Of a stretch of DNA of 64,000 bases, positions 1 to 10,134 are shown piece by piece. Position 1 is the stretch's first letter; each line of letters starts with the position of its first letter. The translations under genes and the position numbers were made by a program. A model generated the notes under the pieces. It saw only the letters and a program-made list of their open reading frames with translations. It had not been told where the DNA came from and searched no databases. The DNA is from Metridium senile (Eukaryota; Cnidaria; Anthozoa; Actiniaria; Metridiidae), in assembly GCA_949775045.1 (NCBI GenBank), contig OX459104.1, positions 10,215,655 through 10,279,654 of the forward strand. Direction: 5' to 3'.

Positions 1-182
1 TCTCACATACGGAAAATACCAATTTTTGTGTAGAATAGCAAAATCTTATAGAATCCGTTTCCATCGTTAGTTAAAAGAGTTAATTTTCATAATTTCTTTT
101 TATAATCGTATACTTTAATATCTAATTAATGCTAACAACCCATTAGCTAAGTAAACAGTAACCACACATTTTTGGGGTAATG

Positions 183-382
183 GGCATGGGAATTAAGCAC
201 TCCGTTTGCATGCCTGCAAGCATTCTGGTCAGTTGCATGGCACCGAGAGGTCCTAATCCTCTCTATAAGGGTGATGTTCCCTTAGCCGCTGGCTAAGAGA
301 GGTCATAATCCTCTCTCTAAGAGTCCTAATCCCTTAGGCCGGGGGTCATAATCCCCCAACTTATCTCCACAGTTCCCATGCC
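183..382. repeat. Chain of five short hairpins inside a 10-bp inverted repeat
   Basis: An inverted repeat GGCATGGGAA (183-192) / TTCCCATGCC (373-382) encloses five consecutive stem-loops. Stems start at 245 (GAGAGG), 266 (TAAGGG), 297 (GAGAGG), 318 (TAAGAG, one mismatch) and 341 (GGGGG). Every loop is exactly 7 nt: TCCTAAT, TGATGTT, TCATAAT, TCCTAAT, TCATAAT. Stems vary while loop length, and mostly loop sequence, stay constant. No ORF crosses it. It may be a small foldback element or a structured RNA; the sequence does not decide. Confidence 0.6.
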
Positions 383-383
383 A

Positions 384-2117
384 ACATAATTCACCAACTT
401 AATGGACCGAATATCATGAGTCTATGGGTCACAGAGTGACCAGTATGGGAGCACTGGTGTAACAAGGTGTATTCCCCATAGACGAAAAGAGAAATAGTAT
501 AAAATACTATTCATAACACGGTTGGAAATTAGCGCTCTGTTTTGGGCAAGACTATTGTCCCTAGTTTCCAGTCCCCTATTTTAATAGTTTTCTCGGCCAG
601 CGGGATTTTTTGAATTCTGACCGGGTGTCCTTTGTGCTTCATGGACGATTACGGGAGACTGGTGCCTAGAATGTTTATATACGCCAAAGATTCATTTTCG
701 CCGGTTTTCAAGGTTTATTTTGGTATATAATACTGCTATATTTTGCTTTTTTTTCACCAAAAACACTTTGATTGAACATCAGAGCCGATTCTAATGGCCA
801 ACAGGGTTTTTAAGATCGTTTTCCCCTCAAATTCGGAAAGTATTTACGGATAAAATAGCTATGTTTTGATCAAAGGGAAACCATAGAACCACAATAGAGG
901 CATTATAGGTATACAAGATAAGTCAAAACTAGTCAATTTATCGCTTTTTATGAGTGAACATTTGTCACAAAGTTTGCCATGATCAAGATCGGACCTGATA
1001 ACTTCTTTGATGGGGAGCAAGAAGAGAAGAGCTGCTCGAAGGTCGCTGGCGACTTCACAGAAGCAAAGATTACCGATTGGAGATCTAGCTCGAAAAACAG
1101 CAAATCTTCGTCAAAAATTTCTACCTAACTCCAAAGAACATTCAACGCTGAGGAAAAGAGTGGTTAGGATAAAAAGAAAGGTACTTAATATAGGCAAATT
1201 TAATGCAAAACACAAGCCTAATTCGTACAAACTTAATGAAGTATTCCACTACACTGTTGTCATGGTACTGTTATTCAATTTCAAAATGTTATATAAAATA
1301 ATATTTTTGTAATCCTTTATTCTATTGCAATATTATTATGTAGAAAGGCTTCTTTATCGAGATCATTTGTCTTTGCAGTAAAGTATAAACTGGAATTAGT
1401 TCGTGTCTGTGGCGGTACCGTATCGAGCCGTAATTTGACTTTACTACTGATTCAGAAACCGACTGAAGCCTCCCTATGTCTTTGAAATATCACTCAGAGT
1501 ATGGGTATTGTTAGTTAGTCTGAAACGTTCGTATTTTTCCCTCTTCAATGAAGATATTATTGATTGAAGGACAACCTCCTCACTATTGGCGGCCATCTTG
1601 TTTTTAATAAACTTAGTCCCAGGCCCTGCGCGGCATTTTGAAAGTTTGCCCAAAATAGAGCGAAAATTTCCAACCGTGTAACTGAAACATCATAGTTCAT
1701 ATGTACAAAAATAACAACACTATTTGTGAAATATATAGACAGATCATATGATGTGTAGAAAACTGCTGCCGTCTGTTCATAATAAATGTATTTATACATA
1801 TAATATTATATATTTCGTGTCATATAAACGTTCAATAATTTGATTAATTGAGCAAACAAGTATGTCATTGTATAGACTAAGGAGGCCGCTGTCCCATGCG
1901 CCAAGACAGAAAAACTTGATTGTAAATTTTAAACCTGGTTTTACGTTACATAACTTAGATGCACAGTTGAGCACACTACCTAAATATTAAGGTTAAATTA
2001 TGCTAGGCAGCACAAAAAAACACTTTGTGGAAAAAGAGTGGGAACGTGTACCCCCAACCATGCATTACTGCAACCCTTGGGAGATTAAGGGTTCTAAGAA
2101 AATTAGGCAATGGCACA
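384..2117. other. Stretch without a recognisable gene
   Basis: The longest open frame is a Lys/Arg-rich 101-codon ORF at 1007-1312 (+) ending in a hydrophobic tail. A second plus-strand frame from 980 gives about 50 acidic, Ser-rich codons. Neither resembles a known family and neither shows a convincing splice context. Two minus-strand ORFs of 60-80 codons at 1557-1974 look random. I see no RNA gene or repeat of note. Confidence 0.4.
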
Positions 2118-2119
2118 TA

Positions 2120-2260
2120 GAGTGAAAGCATTTAACCCGTGAAATAGAAATTGTTTGCTAAAGTGTAATAGTCAAATAGACACAAAAGAAAACAGTGGAA
2201 ATAGAGACTACTAAGGTGTATTAGTCTAATATCCATTTCACGGGTTAAATGACTTCACTC
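2120..2260. mobile_element. 141-bp MITE with TA target duplication
   Basis: Terminal inverted repeats of about 26 bp begin GAGTGAAAGCATTTAACC on the left; the right end is its near-complement. TA dinucleotides flank both ends (2118-2119 and 2261-2262), the signature of Tc1/mariner-type insertion. A second element at 22184-22324 has the same length (141 bp), the same TA flanks and a related TIR (GAGTGA...CCGTGAAA), so the two are one family. Confidence 0.75.
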
Positions 2261-2389
2261 TACAAGTTGTAGAGTCCTACAATGTTCTGATTGTAAAAGT
2301 AATGTCTCAGAACACACTTCCACCGAAAGTTGGTAATAACAATTTGCAAAAGTTGGATCCATACTGTAATGTATTCCAGTGACTTCTAA

Positions 2390-2623
2390 GTGCACGTGAC
2401 GATAGGCCAATTACGGGGAGTCCATAAGTCTGCAGCAAAACAACTTGCAAAAGGTGGAACAGTCCAATTAGACCAATTGCAATTTAGTGAGGATCAACAT
2501 ATGACTGAAAGAGAAGAAGCAAAACTGGCCGCCAGCAAGGAATATATACACAAGCAAAGCATGATGTACTGGTTACACCATCGCAATAGTCCTAAGTTTG
2601 ATTATAATAATATAATAATATAA
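2390..2623 (+). CDS. Small unassigned ORF
   Basis: A 77-codon ORF, rich in Gln, Lys and Glu, with a helical-looking amphipathic middle and a low-complexity end running into an (AAT)n tract. I do not recognise it. Upstream there is no clear promoter and no splice acceptor. It may be a fragment of an exon or chance; the AT-rich tail argues that the true end is not as drawn. Confidence 0.15.
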   Translation: MHVTIGQLRGVHKSAAKQLAKGGTVQLDQLQFSEDQHMTEREEAKLAASKEYIHKQSMMYWLHHRNSPKFDYNNIII

Positions 2624-3059
2624 TAATAATAACAATATATATCTATATATCTATATGTATTTCGATGAATATTCCACTAATTTAACATAGCTCTTTCAAA
2701 TTTCAATGTTTAAAAACATTCCATAGACAATAAAACAATTATAAATGCATATATTATACGATGCAGAGGACATAAGTTGGAATACTAGTTTGAATATATT
2801 TCAAATATAATCTCTTGATGTAAAATAAATCCGAAATAGTGCAGAAAGGACGATAATAATAATTTTAACCAGGATAGTAATAATAATGTTAATAATAATA
2901 TGAATAATAATTCAAGTGATAATAATACCTAATAGTAATCTTCATAATTTTGTTGACTATAATAGTTCTTGTAATTAAGTAGGATGACCATAATTATGTC
3001 CAAAGTAATTTTGACGGCATTATGTCCATGATTGTTTAACCTTCAATCTAATTTGTTAT

Positions 3060-3565
3060 TATAGTGAGCAATCTGTCCTCATTTGTTGACAATCATATCT
3101 TGATTATTGATGCCGGCAGTGTGTACATGAATGTGTAACCTCCAATGTGATTTGTTATTATTGTGAGTAATTTGTGCTTATTTGTTGACAGGATCATATA
3201 TCTTGAATATTGATATAGACGATGTGACGATGATTGTGTAACCCAACCAACAATCTAATTTGTTATTATAGTGAGCCATCTGTGCTCGTTTGTTGACAAT
3301 TATATATCTTGAATATTGATGCTGGCAGTGTATCCATGTTCCAACTTCAATGCAATCTGTGCTCATTTTTTGACAATTATATATCTTGAATATTGATGCC
3401 AGCTGTGTGTCCATGTGTCAACTTCTATGCAATCTGTGCTCATTTGTTGACAATTATATATCTTGAATATTGATGCTGGCAGTGTTTCCATGTGTCAAAT
3501 TCAATGCAATCTGTGCCTATTTGTTGACAATTATATATCTTCAGTGATTATTGATACCAGCAGTA
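3060..3565. repeat. Minisatellite with 77-bp and about 100-bp units
   Basis: The core TTTGTTGACAATTATATATC recurs at about 3081, 3181, 3290, 3366, 3443 and 3519. The first spacings are about 100-109 bp and the last three are 76-77 bp, so the right half is a shorter, more uniform version of the unit. AT-rich (AAT)n sequence lies on its left (2600-2960). Confidence 0.7.
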
Positions 3566-3758
3566 TGTCCATAGTGAGCAATCTTGAAGGTACTATCTTC
3601 AACAAATCCATCATATAAATGTCATATTTTAGTGGTCTAGCTTTTATATATATTTGTGTCTTGTTATTTATCATTGCATGGTGAACCTGTAATTAAAAAT
3701 ATATACATGTAAGCTTTTTCAATTCTGGATGTTTTAAAGTAACAAATAGTACACTTAC

Positions 3759-3989
3759 CTAATGTGAGGCTGCAAGAATGATAGTTCCAACACCATAAAA
3801 GGTGTGAATGGCTATCCCACTTAATAGTGGGATAGTTGAGTAGGTTGGAGCATTTTGATATTTACATTGTATAGCAAGTATTATGAGAGTGTTATAGTTT
3901 ATGATTGTGTAGTAAATAAGAAGAAGGACATTATTAGTGTGTTCACTTTTCTCAAAATACTGATTATGTATATATATGAGATATACCAA
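3759..3989 (-). other. Hydrophobic ORF of unknown nature
   Basis: A 76-codon minus-strand ORF with two hydrophobic stretches. A donor-like TAGGTAAGT coincides with the stop, so an exon in another frame is conceivable. I do not recognise it. It lies directly beyond the inverted LINE piece and could be part of the same insertion or host sequence. Confidence 0.15.
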
Positions 3990-4046
3990 TTTTAATGTTT
4001 ATTCTTTACATTCATTAATTTCATGCTTCTGAAATCAATTGCAGTT

Positions 4047-4301
4047 TCAAATTGTTATCTTGATAGCCTCATGATCAGAATAGAAGACACTGACAATATC
4101 ATTAGTACTATTCCTAAGTAGTGACTCCTTTACATGTACATGGTCTAGTAAACTTCCAGCTGATACAAATGTAGCATTCTCTACTATTTGAAAATAGTTA
4201 AAAGACTCCATAAGTTGTTTAAGTGGCATAATGTCAGTATCATTTAAATAATCTATATTGAAATCACCAAAAACTACATCAATGACAGTTGTAATATACA
4301 A
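4047..4301 (-). pseudogene. LINE endonuclease fragment (inverted piece)
   Basis: An 84-codon minus-strand ORF shows the C-terminal half of an apurinic-type endonuclease (endonuclease/exonuclease/phosphatase fold) from a non-LTR retrotransposon: GDFNIDYLN (Asp/Asn active-site block), then LLDHVHV and YSDHEAI (the SDH box). The N-terminal half and everything after SDHEAI are missing. It sits head-to-head with a LINE 3' end on the plus strand starting about 100 bp away, which suggests both belong to one 5'-inverted insertion. Confidence 0.7.
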
Positions 4302-4399
4302 ATTAGGTAATACCTAATAGCGGAGCTCCCAGTTTAATTTTTTCTTACAACATCAATATGTGCATGTAAATACCACTTATTCGATATTTTCTTGGGTAT

Positions 4400-5071
4400 T
4401 ACGGGCTGATATTTTACGAGTTGCTTACGTATTTTGCCGGGCAATAAGGACATTGAGTGGGTATCAGTATATCAAAGAGTGTATAGCTTAACAAATAATT
4501 TTAGATTAAGAGAATTCCAATATAAGATACTGCATAACTGTTTATTATTAAACATGAAGTTATATAAATTTAAAATAGTGGACTCGCCTTTATGCACATT
4601 TTGTAAAACATCAAACGAATCTTTGGAACATTTTTTTGTCGAATGTGTAAAATCAAAGGACCTTTACTTTAACATTAACCAATGTCTAAGCAGCGCAAAT
4701 GTAAAGTTAATACCAGAGCTAAGTTTTAAAAATGTTCTCATTAATAGGGAGTTCTGAAGACACTATGGAAGGTTTCTTATTTTTACTATACAAATATGTG
4801 CATGTTCTTTATAATTGCAAACAAAAACAGTTACTTCCTGTCATTAAATATTATCAAATAAATCTAATAGACTATGAAAAAATCGAATACATCATTGCAA
4901 AAAATAACAACAAGCTATACAATCATTTGAAAAAATATGAGAAAATCCAAAGCTTAATTCATAATTTAGTCAATATAATTTAATAACAAATTAGCCAAAA
5001 AACGTTATATTTAATTTATGTACTTTTACAGTCTTTTGTAATTGTGTTTCTGTTAATGTAAAAAAAAAAAA
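4400..5071 (+). pseudogene. LINE 3' end with zf-RVT-like zinc finger and poly(A)
   Basis: The plus frame 4434-4757 carries FQYKILHNCLLLNMKLYKFK followed by CTFCKTSNESLEHFFVEC, a CxxC...HxxxxxC zinc finger typical of the C-terminus of many non-LTR retrotransposon ORF2 proteins. A frameshift near 4740 moves the reading into the frame of 4732-4983, which ends in a Lys/Asn-rich tail. After about 80 bp of 3' UTR a run of A's at 5060-5071 marks the 3' end. Reverse transcriptase motifs are absent, so this is a 5'-truncated dead copy. Confidence 0.7.
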
Positions 5072-5850
5072 CTATCAAAAAATCACTAAAATATATAAAA
5101 AAAACTGTTAACTGTTAACTGTTTATTGTAATTTCTATTATATAGCATCTTTAATCGAAAAATATAACTTTTCGAAGATTCAGCGCGCGGAGAGAGAATC
5201 AAAACAAAGCACTGGGAAAAGCCAGTAAAATGTAAGATATTTCTCGCTCTCTTTTTGATTGACATAATGTCAAAAACCTCATTGGCCATCGATGTAGATG
5301 ACGCCATCATGTAACGCAACGCACAAAAGGAAAGTTTGTCATTTACACGAGGGGCGGAGATTTCTCATTGAAAAAAGTCCCATAAAAGCATGTTAATGGA
5401 CAATTCATGAATGGAAATTGATTTAATGTAAGTAAAAAATTGTAATAAATCTCACTGCCTTTTCTTAGGTTGGTTATCGTTTTCATTCTATGCACTTTTT
5501 CATCTTTTTCTCAAATTTTCCACTGTCACTTCAGTCAATAGATCGATTTCACGTGACGTCACACGCATCGTGGCGGCCATATTGGTGTACCTCTCGGATT
5601 GCAAATCACATGTAAATCTATGCAAACGCACTCCAAAACTATAACTTTAGCAACTATTTCATCCAATTCTAGCGGAATTATGGCCACTGCACAGGATCCA
5701 ATCCCTTTTCCAGGATCCCAAACCTTCGTTACCAACTTCTGAATACGCTCTGAAGTTAGATTCAGCCGTAAAAAAGCGTTATTTGGAAAAGATCGACCCG
5801 TGTTGATCAGTACAAGGCAAGAACTTCGACCCGGACACTTATCAAAAGAC

Positions 5851-5975
5851 ACTTATCGGATGCTTTCCCACCCCAAGCTTGGGATACAATTGAGATACTA
5901 CCTTGGGGAGTAATTCCGATCAGGACTTTCACAGTGTTGTGCGGTTGTGGCTCTTGTAGGAAGGAATACCGGTCG
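5851..5975 (-). pseudogene. DDE_4 transposase remnant
   Basis: Minus-strand translation reads [20 protein letters not shown], then AWGGKASDK. This is the block between the first two catalytic carboxylates in DDE_Tnp_4 transposases (typically K-x-LIGITPxGxISFVSxxWGGRxSDK, where the Asp of SDK is catalytic). The reading frame then breaks: the following ORF (5559-5852) is in another frame and carries no further recognised motif. It belongs to the interrupted transposon 5540-9583. Confidence 0.6.
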
Positions 5976-6290
5976 GTAATACTGCACTTTCGAGCTGTTT
6001 TATATACACCTTCGAGCCATACATGAAAAAATGTTTATCTTAATGAATCCTTTATAAATCGACAATAAACATGCTATAATAAAATGTTCGATTTGTCAAA
6101 CATATTATAATAAAAACACACTACTTTTAAGGTTAATAATTGTTTTACGGCTAAGATCGTGTTATGGTGTTTGTTTTTCAGTTTCAGTGTTCTTCATAAA
6201 TAATCGCTTGGCCACGGCATGAAACTCGGCGAAAACTTACATTTGTCAAACATATTATAACACAAATACATTAGTTAAAGGGTTATTATC

Positions 6291-9231
6291 CAGTCCGGCA
6301 CAGCATGAAAAGTCAAATTTACGCAGCCGTAATGATGATGTAAAGATGCCGTAAAGAAGACATATACGCGCATTTACGACCATCTTTACAGTGACGTATA
6401 TTTCGTCTTTACGCTGTCTTTACGCCTAGTCGTAAATATTGTACATCTAGAATATACGTTCTTTACGCCTGGCGTATATATGCCGTAAATATGATATATA
6501 CGCCTAAAAACGTCTTCGTATAGAACGTATATCCATTATTTACGCGTTAAAACGCTGTCGGATAGATGTCGTAAATGCAAAAAATACGCGAGAAAACGCT
6601 GTCGAAATGATTGCGTACTTGCCATAAAAACGCAGGAAAACTATATCGTAAAGATTGTGTACTGGCCATAAAAACGCAAGAAAACTATATATAAAAGTCA
6701 TAAAAACGCAAAAAAAAAAAATGAAAAAGATTGCATAAATTCGATAAAAACGCAATAGATGTCGACAATATTGCCTAATTAATCCACAAAAACAACGCAG
6801 CATGTAAATGTGCACTACAATAACCATATAACATGACCAATATCAATTATTTTAAATTTCAAATATTTATTAAAAATGTCTTATAATCTATACAGTACTA
6901 TACAAAGTAACAAGTTGCAAACTTAATACAAAAGCAAATGCAGTTAAACCATGAAATAATATTAAGTAAATTATCACAAATAGTCACTATTTAGTGACTA
7001 ATTTTTGCTACAGTTTGCCCAGAATAAATAATAAAACAAAGAATAATGGAGTGTCTTGTGTAATACTCTTTAGGTTGTAATACTCAATTTGTTAGTACTT
7101 TCTTAGATTGCATTTCATGGTTTAACTGCATTTGCTCTATACCTATAGAATTATATACTGTAGTAAAATTAGAATATAAATATAACTATATAAAATAATA
7201 AATTCTGTACTGTAAAAACTAGTGGTTTTTTTTGGTGCAACATTATTTGCAGTTTGCTTTTGTCTAAATCGTTTCTAAATTGGTATTAAAACATTCAAAT
7301 ATCATCTCAGCGACTCACCCGTGTCTTATACAAGTTATATTTGATAAACACGAAGCAAATCCCGGTGAAACATACAATTTACTGGACATAAAACCGTGAT
7401 AAAACAAAGCTACTGTTTGGCGGTATTTTCATAGCATTCAACGGCAATGTATTATCGAACAAGTTTTCAACTGTAACCAAGTCTAAATAGACATTAAAAC
7501 ACTAGAAAGAAGTACTGAAAATCTTCTATTAACCAGTCTTCTTGTTATACAAGTTATATTTTATAAACACGAAGCAAATCCTGGTGAAACATACATATTT
7601 CCTGGACATAAAACCGTAATAAAACAAAGCTACTTTTTGGCGGTATTTTCATAGCATTCAACGGCAATGTATTATCGAACAAGTTTTCAACTGTAACCAA
7701 GTCTAAATAGACATTAAAACACTAGAAAGAAGTACTGAAAACCTTCTATTAACCAGTCTTCTTGTTATACAAGTTATATTTTATAAACACGAAGCAAATC
7801 CTGGTGAAACATACATATTTCCTGGACATAAAACCGTAATAAAACAAAGCTACTTTTTGGCGGTATTTTCATAGCATTCAACGGCAATGTATTATCGAAC
7901 AAGTTTTCAACTGTAACCAAGTCTAAATAGACATTAAAACACTAGAAAGAAATAATGTAAACCTTCTATTATTCAGTATTCTTGTTTAGTATGTGACCTA
8001 GTCATCCATCCTTTAAGTTACGGCCAATTTCAACTTTGCCTTTGTAATCTTTCGCTCCGTTGTCTTGTTCTCCTTGTTATCAGCCTTGAGTGTTCATATC
8101 CTTCCAGTAGAGCGCTTGAATCATAGATTTAGCTCTTCCCTTTTGACTGTTCTTATACTTAACAGCTTCTGTATACGACTAACGATAATTAGAAGAACTA
8201 AATGTGCTTATTTAGAATGGAAAAAGAATCTTCATCAAGCGCCTAAAATCTGTTGTTGTCTAAACGCTTGCCCACGCGGAATATGTCGTTAGAGCGTGAC
8301 GTGTTATTCAAATTTGGCACAACCTGAAATACTCGAGTGTGATTGGTCAATGGACTTTCGACTACAAAATACTGATATCCTATTGATAGATTGATCTAGC
8401 CCACAAATAGTCAGATTGTTTAACTATAGACATGATAGAGTAGTTAATTGCTTTTTATAAAACTGTCTATTGAATTTGAAACAAAACAAAAAACTCTAGA
8501 ATTAGTTTCTAAAGAAATAAGAGAAGTAACAGAAGTAACTTATACACTGTATAATATAATAATCTTATAGTAATTGTAAAAAGAATCTGAATACTTAGGA
8601 CAGTAGAATGACAATTTTCGTTGAAATAAGTACGAATACATCAATTCGCGCTTCAAGATACATATAATATATTGATATCGTTTGTTAAGACAAATGCGCC
8701 AAAGTGATAATGTCTACGTCTTATCGTTAACGTTAATACACGAGCTTTGATATGTTGTAATCATATACAATTTGATTATACTTGCATTTTGCTCTTTTGT
8801 GATTTATATTAAAAGTATATTTAATAGATAGTGGATAACTTTTATCCAATAAAGTGTGTTTTGCACATCGTTTACTGTGGATTAATCTTTTTTTTTAAAC
8901 TTTACGGTTAGAAACGGCATTTACACGTCTTTACCATCTTAACGCTACCTTTACAGACACTCGTTAAGGCGCGTATATTTTTTAACACTTTACGTTTAAA
9001 AACGTCGCTTAACGTGTCTTTACGATCTAAACGCCATCTTTACAGACACGCGTAATGGTGCGTATATTTTTTGAGATCTTTACGCATAAAAACGTCACTT
9101 AACGCGTCTTTACGATCTAAACGCCATCTTTACAGACACGCGTAATGGTGCGTATATTTTTTGAGAACTTTACGCAAAAAAACGCGTTTCATAAAGCTCT
9201 GTAAATGCGACTTTTCATGCTGTGCGGGTTG
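6291..9231. mobile_element. 2.9-kb TIR element with tandem subterminal repeats
   Basis: Left end CAGTCCGGCACAGCATGAAA, right end the complement of CAACCCGCACAGCATGAAAA, flanked by TATC on both sides (6287-6290, 9232-9235). Inside each end is an array of short motifs built on TTTACG/CGTAAA with ACGCC and TATACGC (6310-6800 and 8880-9200). The interior has a 220-bp tandem triplication and no ORF beyond about 80 codons, so it is non-autonomous. It is inserted in the THAP exon of the surrounding element. The CAGTCCGG start is shared with the element at 27910-30695. Superfamily unassigned. Confidence 0.75.
7321..7985. repeat. 220-bp tandem triplication
   Basis: The block beginning TTATACAAGTTATATT recurs at about 7326, 7545 and 7765, a 220-bp period. 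The second and third copies are nearly identical and the first is slightly diverged. The unit includes GGCGGTATTTTCATAGCATT. It is internal to the 2.9-kb TIR element. Confidence 0.8.
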
Positions 9232-9235
9232 TATC

Positions 9236-9480
9236 TGTCCCAGCTTTTGGCAGCCCGGTCAGAGACGAAATGCTTCTCGCAGACTCGACTTGTGTTCAAG
9301 ACTGACTCCGTGTCAGATGTCTTGTCTACTTATGGCTTTAATCCACTCCTTTCGCCTGAATTCTGACAACTTTTTCGCTTCTTTGCCTTTGTTAATAATT
9401 ACTTGAGGTACTCTTGCAAAATATACACCTTGATGTCTGCGACTTTTAGCTCCACATCCAAAAATCAAATACATCACCAT
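9236..9480 (-). pseudogene. THAP domain exon, frameshifted and truncated by insertion
   Basis: From the ATG at 9478-9480 (minus) the frame gives FGCGAKSRRHQGVYFARVP with later WIKAISRQD, the start of a THAP C2CH finger. After a frameshift the second half reads RVCEKHFVSDRAAKSWDRY, containing the C..HF pair. The domain ends abruptly at the right end of the 2.9-kb element. THAP is the DNA-binding domain of P-element, Harbinger-like and ISL2EU-like transposases. This copy is dead twice over: frameshift and insertion. Confidence 0.7.
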
Positions 9481-9583
9481 CTAACTCGCACTTCGCTTCA
9501 CTACTTTCACGCTATTGTTTACCGATCGAGGTACACCAATATGGCCGCCAATTAATAAATGGTCACGTGACTGAAATCGATCT

Positions 9584-10130
9584 ATAGATTTGTTCAGACA
9601 AAAAAGTGTTCAGAAATGTTTTTGATGGAAAATGCCATTCCCAAACGATAGTGTGAATAGCCTTATTATTATCCCTTTTATTTTTAAGTCATTAAGCTTA
9701 TTTTGCTTTTGATAACGCCTTGAAAAAGTGCTGTGGCTGAACAGTCGTTTTACGGCCGCTTTTTACCTTCTTTTATTTTCCAAAGTTAGTTAGGATTCCG
9801 GATAGAAAAAGTTAAACCTTTTCATCGTATTAGATTTACTAAAAAGTAGTCATGGCAAATCTTCAAAACAAAACAAAAAGTTCTTTTGAAATGGAATTAA
9901 AAGCCTCAAGAATTATAAGTTTACCAACACAACTGATCGATTTGAAAAGACAAGGATTTTAAAACAAGGTATTTTATTATTAAAAACTTTGTGTAAAACA
10001 TCATTTTGTTCTGTAAAAAAAACTTTAACGACTTTGAAGTAAAAACTACTAAAAAAAGCTCGTTTCGTAAGCATAAAATAGTCAATATTGCTAAATAAAA
10101 AGAAGTTTTAATTTTAAATTATGTATTATT
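9584..10130. other. Spacer without recognised content
   Basis: AT-rich sequence between the THAP transposon and the helicase pseudogene. Poly-A/T stretches and short stop-ridden frames only; I see no repeat or motif. Confidence 0.4.
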
Positions 10131-10134
10131 ATTA

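Larger units (their letters stand above)
5540..9583 (-). mobile_element. THAP/DDE_4 TIR transposon, split by a second element
   Basis: Inverted ends of about 60 bp, AGATCGATTTCACGTGAC on the left and the complement of AGATCGATTTCAGTCACG on the right, share an inner block GGCGGCCATATTGGTGTACC. Both ends are flanked by AT (5538-5539, 9584-9585), a 2-bp target duplication. On the minus strand the right end encodes a THAP zinc finger and the left end a DDE_4-like catalytic piece, giving the order of THAP transposases. The 2.9-kb element at 6291-9231 interrupts it. I infer an ISL2EU- or Harbinger-like lineage; the superfamily is not certain. Confidence 0.65.

Noticed and set aside
3178..3414. 78-codon minus ORF with internal repeats
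   Set aside because: Arises from the 77-bp minisatellite; the period is not a multiple of three, so repeats fall in different frames.
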